Source: Bacteroidota bacterium
Lineage (GTDB): Bacteria > Bacteroidota > Bacteroidia > Bacteroidales > VadinHA17
Direction of reading: 5' to 3'
DNA: 64,000 bases
Assembly (NCBI GenBank): GCA_016718875.1
Contig: JADKBL010000033.1
Span: 16,765 to 80,764, forward strand
Part shown: piece by piece, positions 34,441-44,577 of the stretch
How positions within the stretch are numbered: the first letter of the stretch is position 1
How the letters are laid out: each line of letters starts with the position of its first letter
Made by a program: the position numbers and the translations under genes
Notes under the pieces: model-generated
Database searches by the model: none
What the model was told of the DNA's origin: nothing
What the model saw: only the letters and a program-made list of their open reading frames with translations

Positions 34441-36548
34441 ATGTTACGGGACCGGCATAACAATACTTATACAGTAACAGAAGGGACCGGAGCAAACCTT
34501 TTTGTTATAGGATTTGTAAGCTCATCAATTCAATTCCTGCTAATCAGGGAAATGCTCAATATAGCAGGTGGTTATGAGCTTATAACCGGTATATTTCTTG
34601 GAACCTGGCTTTTTCTTTCATCGGCAGGGGCAGCCTTTGCAGGGAAATCAAGGCAGATTGATCTTGGAAAAATCAATCTAATTTTTGCCCTGAGCCCGAT
34701 TCTTTCAATTTTTCTGTTATTTTTTCTGGTAAGATTAATTCTCGGAAATGGAGAAACACCATCTGTTCTCGTCAGCATGATTTTTACCATGATAGTACTG
34801 ATTCCGTTCTGTATATCTTCAGGATTTATTTTTGTTAAACTTCTTTCTGCTGCCAAAAAGACATCAAATAATAATTCCGGAAAATCTTTTTCAATAGAAA
34901 CCACAGGTGGTATTATTGCAGGAATACTGATTTCATTACTTGTTTCCAATGACCTTGGCACTTACAAACTTTTGCTTATAATAATATTGCTATCTGTTAC
35001 TTATGCACTTCTGGCATATTATATTTCAAAAAATATTGCAAGGCTGATCACAAAAATTTTCGTAACGATTGGTGTAACAGTAATAGTTATTTCTGATCCT
35101 GATATTATCTTTCGTCAGATAATGCTGCCATCTATTATTGTCACAGAATCAAGGGATACACCTTACGGGAATGTCACAACAGGAAATTACCAGAATGAAA
35201 AAAGCGTTTTTTATAACCACCGGCTTATTAGTTACAATGATGATGTTATTGAACGGGAAGAAGATATTCATTATGCTATGCTGCAGCACAAAGCACCTCA
35301 TAATATCCTTGTTATTTCAGGTTCATTTGATTCACATATACCAGAGATTCTCAAATACCCAATTGATAAGATTGTATACATAGAAAGGGATCCTGCACTT
35401 GTCATGAAAATATATGCGGATAGTCTGAAAGAAAAAGTCATTATTGACAACACAGACGCATTTTCATACATCAGAAAAACGCCGGATAAAAAAGATGTGA
35501 TTATAATGCTTGTACCACCACCATCCAATCTTTTACTTAACAGGTTTTACACAAAAGAATTCTTGCTGACATAAAAAAAGCACTTGAAATTGACGGAGTA
35601 TTTATGTGCTCTCCGGGGGCAGGTGAAAACTATTATAATGACGAATCACTGGATCTTAATTCTTCAATCTTCAACAGCCTGAAATCAGTCTTCATAAATG
35701 TAATACCCGTTGCAGGAAACAAACTCTATTTTATTGCCTCCGACAATACTTTATCCAATGAATTCTGCAAGCTGACTGCCAGCAGAAAAATTTCAAATCT
35801 ATATGTAAGTTCCGATTATCTTTCTGATTATTTAACAGTGAGAAAATCTATGGAAATCAATAAATTACTCGACCCCAAAGTCGAGTTAAATTCAGCTGGA
35901 TATCCATTGGCTTACAGCTATTTACAGTCATATTACCTAAGTAAAAACAAAAATGAGAAGTGGGTATTAATAATACTGTTTTTAGGACTCTTCGCATATA
36001 CTATATATACTGTCAGCAGGCCGAATCTGACCATGTATTTCAGTGCATCAGCTTTGGCCGGTTTTGAAATCATATCATTGGTGACACTTCAGATGACAGT
36101 TGGAAATATGTACCAGATGACAGGGCTTATTATTGCAGGGCTAATGGCAGGATTGGCTGTTGGTTCAGGTTTTTCCTTCAGGATAATTTCAAGAATTTCA
36201 ATGCCCCTTAAAGGAATTTTTATGGCTTGTTTTTATATTTCCACCGGATTATTTTACAATCATATTCTTCAATCAGAAAACAGAATTACAGTTACACTTC
36301 TAATATTGATTTTAACTTTCATCCCTGCTTTCATTACAGGCAATATTTTTCGGGAACTTACCTACAGCGATCATGAACAATACAACTCAGCCAGGGTATA
36401 CAGTGCAGATCTTTCGGGTTCAGCAATGGGCTTTATAGCAGTTGCCGGTTTTACGATACCCTTACTTGGAATAATTGTAACACTTTATTTTTTGGGAGGA
36501 CTGGTTTTTACAGGAATCCTGTTTGGTACAATCCTTAACAAGCATTAG
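34441..36548 (+). CDS. Membrane spermidine-synthase-like protein, frameshifted
   Basis: Two frames make one protein of about 701 residues. The first (to TAA 35574) has 6 or so membrane helices and then the start of a spermidine-synthase-like domain: PYGNVTTGNYQNEKSVFYNHRL, DIHYAMLQHKAPHNILVISGS, KIVYIERDPALV. The reading frame breaks at TTCTT near 35561-35566; adding one T gives EFFADIKKALEIDGVF, which runs into the second frame (MCSPGAGENYY...). That part finishes the domain and adds about 7 more helices. The SAM-binding glycine loop is weak (VISGSFDSHI instead of GGGDG), so catalysis is uncertain. It lies between the MEMO1-AMMECR1 fusion and the radical SAM enzyme and is probably a component of the same locus. 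The break is most likely a one-base error. Confidence 0.7.
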
Positions 36549-36567
36549 TTTTAATGATTATTGGAAC

Positions 36568-37719
36568 ATGAATACAAAGGCAATGCAGGAGAACAGGAAC
36601 AAAATAAGCAAACGTGATTTCATCCGCAAATCACTGGCTTTTTCAAGCGGGCTCTTATGCTATCCATGTCAGCGAATTCTTGATGCAAGTCCTTTGGAAC
36701 AGAAAAGCATATACAGGAAATCAGCAATGTACCAGGAGGAGACTGCCCGTGGGATTATGTGCATGATATGTCCGAATGCGTGCGTTCTTAAAGAGGGTGA
36801 ACTAAGTAAGTGTAATAACCGGAAAGTATATAATTCAAAATTATATACACTTGCCTATGGAAACCCATGCTCAGTAAATATCAATCCTGTGGAGAAAAAA
36901 CCTCTTTATCATTTCTATCCAGGATCAAGAGCTTACTCGATAGCAACAGCAGGCTGTAACCTGGTATGTCTCAATTGTCAGAACTGGACAATATCACAAA
37001 CAAGTCCTGTTAAAACCCGGAATTATGAACTTCCTCCCGAAGATGTTGTATCAGACTGCATCAAAAACAACTGCAAATCAATAGCATATACATATTCAGA
37101 ACCTGTTACGTTTTATGAGTATGTTTTCGACACAGCTTTCATTGCCAGAAGATCAGGGGTGAAAAACATAATGAAATCAAACGGCTACATAAATCCTGAA
37201 CCACTAAGGAAACTCTGTACGGTAATAGATGCCGCCAACATAGACCTGAAGGCTTTTACCGAAAGCACATACCTGAAGCTCACGGGAGGCAAACTACAAC
37301 CGGTTCTTGATTCACTTAAAGTATATCTTGACATGGGTGTATGGCTCGAAATTACCAATCTTGTTGTACCTTCCTGGAGCGATAACCTTAAGGAAATCAG
37401 GGATATGTGCCGGTGGCTGAATGTGAACGGATTCAGCAATACTCCTATTCACTTCAGCAGGTTTTACCCGCTGCATAAGCTTGAACAATTGCCTCCGACT
37501 CCTGTTGATACTCTCAATAAAGCTGCTATGATAGCTAAAGAAGAAGGCATAAAGTATGTTTATACAGGTAATGTTCCCGGAAACGAAGTGTCAGATACAG
37601 TCTGTCCTGAGTGTAAAACTACTCTCATCAGAAGGAGTGGTTTCAGGGTAGTATCCGATATAATCAGGGCCGGAAAGTGCAGCAATTGTTCAAGACCGGT
37701 TGAAGGTGTATGGAGTTAG
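36568..37719 (+). CDS. AmmeMemoRadiSam system radical SAM enzyme
   Basis: This radical SAM enzyme is the third part of the AmmeMemoRadiSam system. The 383-residue protein carries the 4Fe-4S motif CNLVCLNC (Cys130, Cys134, Cys137), an upstream cysteine set CMICPNAC plus KCNNR (Cys65, 68, 72, 82) and a C-terminal zinc-ribbon-like CPECKTTLIRRSGF / KCSNCSRPVEGVW, all typical of this family. The N terminus has a Tat-like pattern, SKRDFIRKSLAFSSGLL, with a KR instead of RR. An earlier start at 36523 would overlap the previous gene, so I use ATG 36568. The product and substrate are unknown. A Tat signal on a SAM-dependent enzyme is puzzling. Confidence 0.85.
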   Translation: MNTKAMQENRNKISKRDFIRKSLAFSSGLLCYPCQRILDASPLEQKSIYRKSAMYQEETARGIMCMICPNACVLKEGELSKCNNRKVYNSKLYTLAYGNPCSVNINPVEKKPLYHFYPGSRAYSIATAGCNLVCLNCQNWTISQTSPVKTRNYELPPEDVVSDCIKNNCKSIAYTYSEPVTFYEYVFDTAFIARRSGVKNIMKSNGYINPEPLRKLCTVIDAANIDLKAFTESTYLKLTGGKLQPVLDSLKVYLDMGVWLEITNLVVPSWSDNLKEIRDMCRWLNVNGFSNTPIHFSRFYPLHKLEQLPPTPVDTLNKAAMIAKEEGIKYVYTGNVPGNEVSDTVCPECKTTLIRRSGFRVVSDIIRAGKCSNCSRPVEGVWS

Positions 37720-37752
37720 TCCCTGAAATCAAAGAAAAATCATTGAAATAAA

Positions 37753-39762
37753 ATGAAACCATCGGAAGCAAAGGAACGCATTGAAAGGCTACGCAGGGAA
37801 ATAGAAGAGCATAACAGAAGATATTATGTTCATAATCAGCCACTAATTTCTGATTTCGAATACGATATTCTGATAAATGAACTTGATACACTTGAGAAGA
37901 AGTATCCTGAATTCAAAAGTGAGGATTCACCTACCCAGAGAGTAGGAAACGATATCAAGAATGAATTTGAACAGTATGAACACAAGTTTCCAATGTTTTC
38001 ACTCGGCAATACATACAATGAAGACGAAGTGAGGGAATTTGATGCCAGGACAAGAAAAACAATAAGTGAACAGATTAAATACACATGTGAACTTAAATTT
38101 GACGGAGCCTCTATCAGTATTAATTACAGAAAAGGAAGACTTTTCAGAGCCCTGACACGCGGCGATGGTTTAAAAGGCGATGATGTTACAGACAATGTCA
38201 GAACAATAAAAAGTATACCATTAAGTGTTTCCGGTAGCAATATTCCGGAGGATTTTACTGTAAGAGGTGAGATTGTAATGCCAAGAGCAGTATTTGAATC
38301 ACTAAACAGTGAAAGAAAAAAAGATAACCTGCCGGCTTTTGCCAATCCGAGGAATGCGGCTGCCGGTACTTTAAAACTTCTTGATTCAAAAATTGTAGCC
38401 TCCCGTAATCTTGATTGTCTAATATATGCAGTTCTTTCTGACGAACTTACTCATGATACTCATTTTGATAACCTCATAGCTATTACAGCATGGGGCTTTA
38501 AGGTTCCTGACACCATCAGGCTTTGCAGCAACATGGATGAAGTTATTAGCTATATTTCCAAATGGGAGATTGAAAGGAAAAATCTTCCTTACGATACAGA
38601 TGGAGTTGTAATCAAAGTGAATGATCTATCAGCCCAGGAAGAACTTGGTTATACTGCCAAGTCACCCAGATGGGCAATCGCATATAAATACAAGGCCGAG
38701 GAAGTGCTCACTAAACTTGTATCAGTTTCCTTTCAGATTGGAAGAACGGGAGCAGTTACACCTGTTGCGAACCTTGAGGCGGTATTACTTTCGGGGTCAA
38801 CAGTTAAGAGAGCTTCTCTTCACAATGAAGACCAGATTGCACTTCTCGACCTTCACCTTGGAGATATGGTTTATGTAGAAAAAGGTGGAGAAATTATTCC
38901 AAAAATAGTAGGTGTTGATCACTCGTTCAGGAATGAAGATAACCGGAAGATAGAATTTATTACCCACTGTCCTGAATGCGGAACGGCTCTTGTCAGAAAT
39001 GATGGAGAATCAAATCACTTCTGTCCCAATTATCTTCATTGTCCTCCCCAGATAAAGGGAAGAATTGAGCATTTCATAAGCAGGAAAGCTATGGATATTG
39101 ATGGACTGGGAGAAGAAACAGTAGATTTGCTTTTCAGTAATAATCTGATAAGAACGTTTGCAGACTTGTACGATCTCAGAGCAGACCAGCTGACACCACT
39201 TGACAGGATTGGTGAAAAAACAGCATCAAATATAATAAGCAGCATAGGTAACTCAGGGGCAGTACCTTATCACAGGGTTCTATTTGCTTTAGGAATTAGA
39301 CATGTAGGTGAGACCGTAGCAAAAACCCTGGCAAACAGATTCAGTAATATTGATTCACTTATAGTAGCAACATTTGAAGAACTGACTGAGGTTAATGAGA
39401 TAGGTCCCAAAATTGCATCCAGCATAATTTCATACTTTTCAGATCCAGAGAACCTTGAAATAATAAGCAGGCTAAGGAAATCCGGTATCCGGTTCAGTGC
39501 TGAACATCAACAAATAAAGACGGGTGACATACTAAAAGGCAACATAATTGTTATCTCAGGGGTATTCAGGAAACACAGCAGGGAGGAATACAAGCTTATT
39601 ATTGAAAATAACGGTGGCAAAAATGCTTCATCAGTCTCAGGAAGTACCACTTTTATACTTGCAGGGGAGAATATGGGTCAGTCCAAAATGGATAAAGCAA
39701 ATCAGCTTGGAATTCCAATGTTGAATGAAGATGAATTCCTGAAAAAAATCGGTGAAGAATAA
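37753..39762 (+). CDS. ligA: NAD-dependent DNA ligase
   Basis: LigA seals nicks in replication and repair with NAD. The 669-residue protein has the Ia domain (RRYYVHNQPLISDFEYD), the adenylation lysine in CELKFDGAS (Lys115), the OB fold (FQIGRTGAVTPVANLEAV), a four-cysteine zinc finger (CPECG...CPNYLHCPPQ), helix-hairpin-helix repeats (EIGPKIASSI) and a C-terminal BRCT domain (KGNIIVISGVFRKHSREE). All are intact. It starts 33 bases after the radical SAM gene. Confidence 0.97.
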   Translation: MKPSEAKERIERLRREIEEHNRRYYVHNQPLISDFEYDILINELDTLEKKYPEFKSEDSPTQRVGNDIKNEFEQYEHKFPMFSLGNTYNEDEVREFDARTRKTISEQIKYTCELKFDGASISINYRKGRLFRALTRGDGLKGDDVTDNVRTIKSIPLSVSGSNIPEDFTVRGEIVMPRAVFESLNSERKKDNLPAFANPRNAAAGTLKLLDSKIVASRNLDCLIYAVLSDELTHDTHFDNLIAITAWGFKVPDTIRLCSNMDEVISYISKWEIERKNLPYDTDGVVIKVNDLSAQEELGYTAKSPRWAIAYKYKAEEVLTKLVSVSFQIGRTGAVTPVANLEAVLLSGSTVKRASLHNEDQIALLDLHLGDMVYVEKGGEIIPKIVGVDHSFRNEDNRKIEFITHCPECGTALVRNDGESNHFCPNYLHCPPQIKGRIEHFISRKAMDIDGLGEETVDLLFSNNLIRTFADLYDLRADQLTPLDRIGEKTASNIISSIGNSGAVPYHRVLFALGIRHVGETVAKTLANRFSNIDSLIVATFEELTEVNEIGPKIASSIISYFSDPENLEIISRLRKSGIRFSAEHQQIKTGDILKGNIIVISGVFRKHSREEYKLIIENNGGKNASSVSGSTTFILAGENMGQSKMDKANQLGIPMLNEDEFLKKIGEE

Positions 39763-39795
39763 TTCCTACAAAAGATTATTTTAACAAAAAAAAGT

Positions 39796-39803
39796 TAGGT
39801 TTG
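39796..39803 (+). promoter_or_regulatory. -7 box TAGGTTTG
   Basis: TAGGTTTG fits TAnnTTTG and would start a transcript near 39808-39812 for the DUF6913-dapA pair. An in-frame ATG at 39808 opens a 20-codon peptide (MEFFGNIRLRIGNAILIENA) that ends at TGA 39868-39870. Confidence 0.4.
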
Positions 39804-39862
39804 CAATATGGAATTTTTTGGAAATATCAGACTCAGAATCGGCAATGCTATACTCATAGAGA

Positions 39863-40234
39863 ATGCTTGAGCGAAATATAGATGTAAAAATTCTCGGCTA
39901 TTACAATGGGAAGCATCTGCCTGACCAGTATACTGCAATCAGGTATCTAACCTGCATCAGGAAAGCAGAGACTAATCTTTTCTATATACCTGAATCAACT
40001 GAAATACAGCTATTTACTAACATTAAATTTGATATACTTATAGACATTAACTTTGAAAAAATCTTTACATTACTTTACATTACTAAGTTATCAAAGGCCG
40101 CCTTCAAGGTTGGATTATTTGAATCAGAAGGCGACAATAATCCTTTTGATCTGATGATGGAAATAAAGAATCCTGTAAATACTGATGAGTACCTCAAACA
40201 GATAATTCAATATCTGGAAATGATTAAAAATTGA
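39863..40234 (+). CDS. DUF6913-like protein, N-terminally truncated
   Basis: The 123-residue protein resembles the C-terminal two thirds of Bacteroidota DUF6913 proteins (usually about 165-180 residues) encoded just upstream of dapA: KILGYYNGKHLPDQY, FDILIDINFEKIFTLLYITKLSKAAFKVG and YLKQIIQYLEM. About 50 N-terminal residues are missing. A possible leftover N terminus (MEFFGNIRLRIGNAILIE, from ATG 39808) lies in a different frame just before. The gene may be decayed, or a stretch may be lost from the assembly. Function unknown. Confidence 0.55.
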   Translation: MLERNIDVKILGYYNGKHLPDQYTAIRYLTCIRKAETNLFYIPESTEIQLFTNIKFDILIDINFEKIFTLLYITKLSKAAFKVGLFESEGDNNPFDLMMEIKNPVNTDEYLKQIIQYLEMIKN

Positions 40235-40246
40235 TATACTGAACAT

Positions 40247-41136
40247 ATGATGAAAAAAATCAAAGGAACCGGGGTTGCTATTGTGACACCATTCAAAAAT
40301 GATCTGAGTGTTGATTTCGCTGCATTGGGAAGAGTAGTCAACCATGTCATTGACGGGGGTGTTAATTATATCGTGGCTCTGGGCACAACAGGCGAATCGG
40401 TTACAATTACAAAAGATGAGAAAAAGGCAATCGTCACATATGTTGCAGAAGCTATCGATGGAAGGGTACCACTGATTGTTGGAATAGGAGGCAACAATAC
40501 GCAGGAAGTTATCAACTCCATCAGGCAGATGAATCTTACCGGTGTGGATGGAATCCTTTCAGTAGCTCCATATTATAATAAACCGACACAAAGAGGCTTA
40601 TTCCAGCATTTCAAAGCAATTGCAACATGCAGCTCTCTGCCTGTTATAATTTATAATGTACCTGGCGAACATCCTGTAACATTTCTGCAGAAACATGCCT
40701 TGAACTGGCAAATGAATGTGATAATATCGTTGCAGTTAAGGAGGCATCAGGTGACATGACCCAGATAATGAAGATAATAAAAGGAAAGCCTGAAAATTTC
40801 AGTGTAATATCGGGTGATGATATGCTTACTATTCCAATAATTGCTGCTGGAGGAACAGGAGTTATCTCTGTTCTTGCAAATGCATTTCCTTCTCAGTGCA
40901 ATGAAATTGTTTCAAATGCGCTGAAGAATAACTTCAAAATAGCCAGAGAAACACAGTTCCGTTTCATTGAGATGATAGAACTCCTGTTTACTGAGGGTAA
41001 TCCTGCCGGGGTAAAAGCTATGATGAACACAATGAATCTGTGCAACAATACTCTCAGGTTACCGCTTGTTCCGGTAAGCCGTTCAACTTACTCTAGGATA
41101 CAGAAAGCAATTGAGGAGGTCAGCAGGAAGAATTAA
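40247..41136 (+). CDS. dapA: 4-hydroxy-tetrahydrodipicolinate synthase, frameshifted
   Basis: DapA condenses pyruvate and aspartate semialdehyde in lysine/diaminopimelate synthesis. The first frame (to 40759) has KGTGVAIVTPFKND, LGTTGESVTITKDEK (substrate-loop threonines), IGGNNTQE and SVAPYYNKPTQRGL with the catalytic tyrosine. It breaks at CCTGGCGAAC (40661-40670): adding one C restores VPGRTSCNISAETCLELANE, leading through the Schiff-base region IVAVKEASGD into the second frame (SGDDMLTIPIIAAGG ...). A total of about 296 residues results, the normal length. The catalytic lysine is therefore only read in the shifted frame. A one-base deletion error is the likely cause. Confidence 0.85.
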
Positions 41137-41143
41137 GAGATTA

Positions 41144-44100
41144 TCAGGCCGGAGCTCCTGGCTGCTGCTGCAGTCCATGACAATTCTTGAATTTTTTACC
41201 GCTGCCGCATGGGCAAGGATCATTTCTTCCAACTTTCTTATCTACTCTGACAGGTTCTGTTCTCGGTGTTTTCTCAGGGCTGCCTCCGCCAGTACTGCTA
41301 TACTGCGAGAAATCACTCTTTGAAGCCCTCAGGTTACTCATATCCATCTGGCGCTTTCTCTGGGCTTCACGTACCTGGTCAGGATCCTGTGAAGGAATAT
41401 GTCCTTTCATAAGGATGCTTACAACATCCTTATTAACCTTAACCAGCATTGTCTTAAAAAGATCAAATGATTCAAATTTATAGATGAGAAGCGGATCCTT
41501 CTGTTCATATGTTGCATTCTGCACCGATTGCTTAAGGTCATCCATTTCTCTCAGGTGTTCTTTCCATGCGTCATCAATTGTTGCTAAAACAGCTGTCTTT
41601 TCATAAGACCGTGCAAGTTCTCTCCCCTCCGACTCTGCCGTTGCTTTCAGGTTTGTTACAACCTGGAAAACCTTAACTCCGTCTGTAATCGGAACTACGA
41701 CATTTTCATACTGATGCGACATCCTTTCATAAACATCCTTAAGAACAGGGTAAGCCTGAGCAGCTATTGACTCTACTTTTCTTTTATAGGTATCAAGGAC
41801 TTTAACATATACTTTTTCTGTAACTTCGGCAGCATTTGTTTTCCTGAACTCGTTGTCCCTGACCGGAGAATCCATTGAAAAGGATCTGATAAGATCAAAA
41901 TCAAATCCATCAAAATCTCCATTTGCATGGTATGTTTCAACAAGGTTCTCGGTAACGTCATACATCATATTTGCGATGTCTACACTTAGTCTTTCCCCCA
42001 GAAGTGCATGCCTGCGCTTCCGGTAAATTACCTCTCTCTGAGAATTCATAACATCATCATATTCAAGAAGTCTCTTTCTGATACCAAAGTTATTCTCCTC
42101 GACTTTTTTCTGTGCTCGTTCGATAGATTTGGTAATCATAGAATGCTGAATCATTTCCCCATCTTTCAGCCCAAGTTTATCCATAATACCTGCAATCCTT
42201 TCAGATCCGAACAACCTCATGAGTTCATCTTCGAGGGAAACAAAAAACTGTGATGAACCCGGATCTCCCTGCCTTCCTGACCTTCCTCTCAGCTGTCTGT
42301 CTACTCTTCGTGATTCATGCCGTTCTGTTCCTATAATGGCAAGACCACCGGCCTTTCTTACTTCATCCGTCAATTTGATATCGGTGCCTCTACCAGCCAT
42401 GTTTGTAGCGATGGTTATTGTTCCGGGTTTCCCGGCTTCTGCCACTATTTCAGCCTCTCTCTGGTGCAGTTTTGCATTGAGAACATTGTGTTTGAGGCCT
42501 TTCATCTTTAGCATTCTGCTGAGGAGTTCAGATATCTCTACCGATGTTGTTCCAACAAGAACAGGTCTTCCCTGTTTGTACATTTCATTTATTTCATCAA
42601 TAACTGCATTGTATTTTTCCCGTTTTGTTTTGTATACAAGATCCTCCCTATCATTACGAATAACAGGTTTATTTGTAGGAATAACAACAACATCAAGCTT
42701 ATAAATATTCCAAAGTTCTCCTGCTTCAGTTTCTGCAGTTCCGGTCATCCCGGCAAGTTTATGGTACATCCTGAAGTAGTTCTGCAGAGTAATTGTTGCA
42801 TATGTCTGGGTAGCTGCTTCTACCTTTACATTCTCCTTGGCTTCTATCGCCTGATGTAGTCCGTCGGAATACCTTCTACCTTCCAGTATCCTGCCAGTCT
42901 GCTCATCCACGATTTTTACCTTATTATCCATAACAACATACTCGGTATCCTTATCGAAGAGAGTCCATGCCTTCAGAAGCTGTGTCATTGTATGCACCCG
43001 TTCGGATTTCACCGAGAAATCCTGAAGAAGTTCATCCTTGGCAAGGATCTTTTCCTTTTCACCAAGACCAGACCTCTCGATGTCTGCAATTTTTGAACCT
43101 ACATCAGGTAGTATAAAAAAACTGCTGTCCTCCACTGATGTTGAAATCAGATCAAGCCCCTTTTCTGTCAGTTCAATAGAATTAGCTTTTTCATCAATAA
43201 TAAAGTATAGCTCATCTGTAACCTTAGGCATTTCTTTACTATTGTTCTGCATATAAAAATTCTCAGTCTTAAGGAGCAGAGACCTGTTTCCTTCCTCACT
43301 TAAAAACTTAATAAGGGCATTATTTTTTGGCAATCCTTTGTAGGCTCTCAGAAGAAGTAATCCCCCTTCTTCATTTTTATTCTCGGCTATTAATTTTTTT
43401 GAATCAGCAAGGATCTGGGTAACCAGTCTTTTTTGCGCACCTACAAGCTTATCTACTTTTGGTTTAAGTTCATCAAACTGAGCGGTATCGCTCTTAGCAG
43501 TAGGGCCTGAAATAATAAGCGGAGTTCTGGCGTCATCAATAAGTACAGAGTCAACCTCATCGACGATTGCATAATGATGTTTGCGCTGAACAAGATCCTC
43601 AGGATTGATTGCCATATTATCTCTCAGATAATCAAATCCAAATTCATTATTAGTACCAAAAGTGATATCAGAATTATAAGCCTTCCTTCTTTCAGTCGAA
43701 TTTGGCTGGTGTTTGTCTATGCAATCAACAGAAAGTCCGTGAAATTCATAAATGGGGCCCATCCATTCGGAGTCTCTTTTTGAAAGGTAATCGTTTACCG
43801 TAACAATATGTACTCCACGGCCGGCAAGTGCATTCAGGAATACAGGCAAAGTTGCCACAACAGTCTTTCCTTCCCCTGTACCCATTTCTGAAATCTTGCC
43901 TTTGTGAAGAGCAACACCTCCGATTAGCTGAACATCATAATGAACCATATCCCAGGTAATCTCATTACCACCTGCAACCCATGTGTTTTTCCAGAAGGCT
44001 TTATTACCTTCGATAGTAATGCTCTCACGGGTAGCGGCAAGGTCCCTGTCAAACTGCCTGGCAGTTACTTCAATAACCTTGTTCTCCTTGAAACGTCTGG

Positions 44101-44457
44101 CAGTCTCCTTTACAATTGCAAAGCCGCGTGGTACAACCTCGTTAAGAACAGCCTCAAGTTTTTCATTAATCTGCTTTTCAATCTTATCAATAGAGTTATA
44201 AAGTTCCTCTTTAAGATTTATATCTTCCTCTGCTTCTGCTTTTCTCTTAGTAATTTTATTTCGTTCTCATCATTTTCAATATTACTATGTATTTCAGCTT
44301 TCAATCCATCTGTAAGCTCCCTTAGACTATCGTTTGAAAGTACCTGCAACTTCTGATATTCAATGTGTATTTTCTCAATATAGGGATTTATCTCCTTAAG
44401 GTCACGTTCATATTTATTCCCCAGAAAAAGTCCCAACAAACTATTTATAATGCTCAT
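41144..44457 (-). CDS. secA: Preprotein translocase ATPase SecA, frameshifted
   Basis: SecA is the ATPase that drives proteins through SecYEG. The N-terminal 79 residues (MSIINSLLGLFLGNKYERDLKEIN, to 44218) end in a wrong frame because one A is missing in the AAAA run at 44240-44243; with it, LLREKAEAEEDINLKEELYNS runs into the main part. Further on are ARRFKENKVIEV, the helicase Walker A MGTGEGKTVVATLP, DEVDSVLIDDARTPLIISG, the GRGTDIKL nucleotide motif, and the C-terminal zinc-binding CPCGSGKKFKNCHG that interacts with SecB and ribosomes. Total length is about 1104 residues, as for other Bacteroidota SecA with their inserts. It is convergent with dapA. Confidence 0.9.
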
Positions 44458-44577
44458 TTTATGACGTTTTACGAATTTTCAAAATTTCAGCAAAATTAGC
44501 TATATTTTCCAAAATAGAATTGGAAACAGGCCAATATCTTTTGTGAATAATATATATGATATTATTCCTGACAGCTG

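Noticed and set aside
34441..35574. Two separate membrane genes 34441-35574 and 35604-36548
   Set aside because: The break splits one spermidine-synthase-like domain, and the continuation EFFADIKKALEIDGVF is clear with one added base.
42219..42704. 161-codon open frame antisense to secA
   Set aside because: Shadow of a conserved SecA coding region; serine/proline-rich composition typical of antisense frames.
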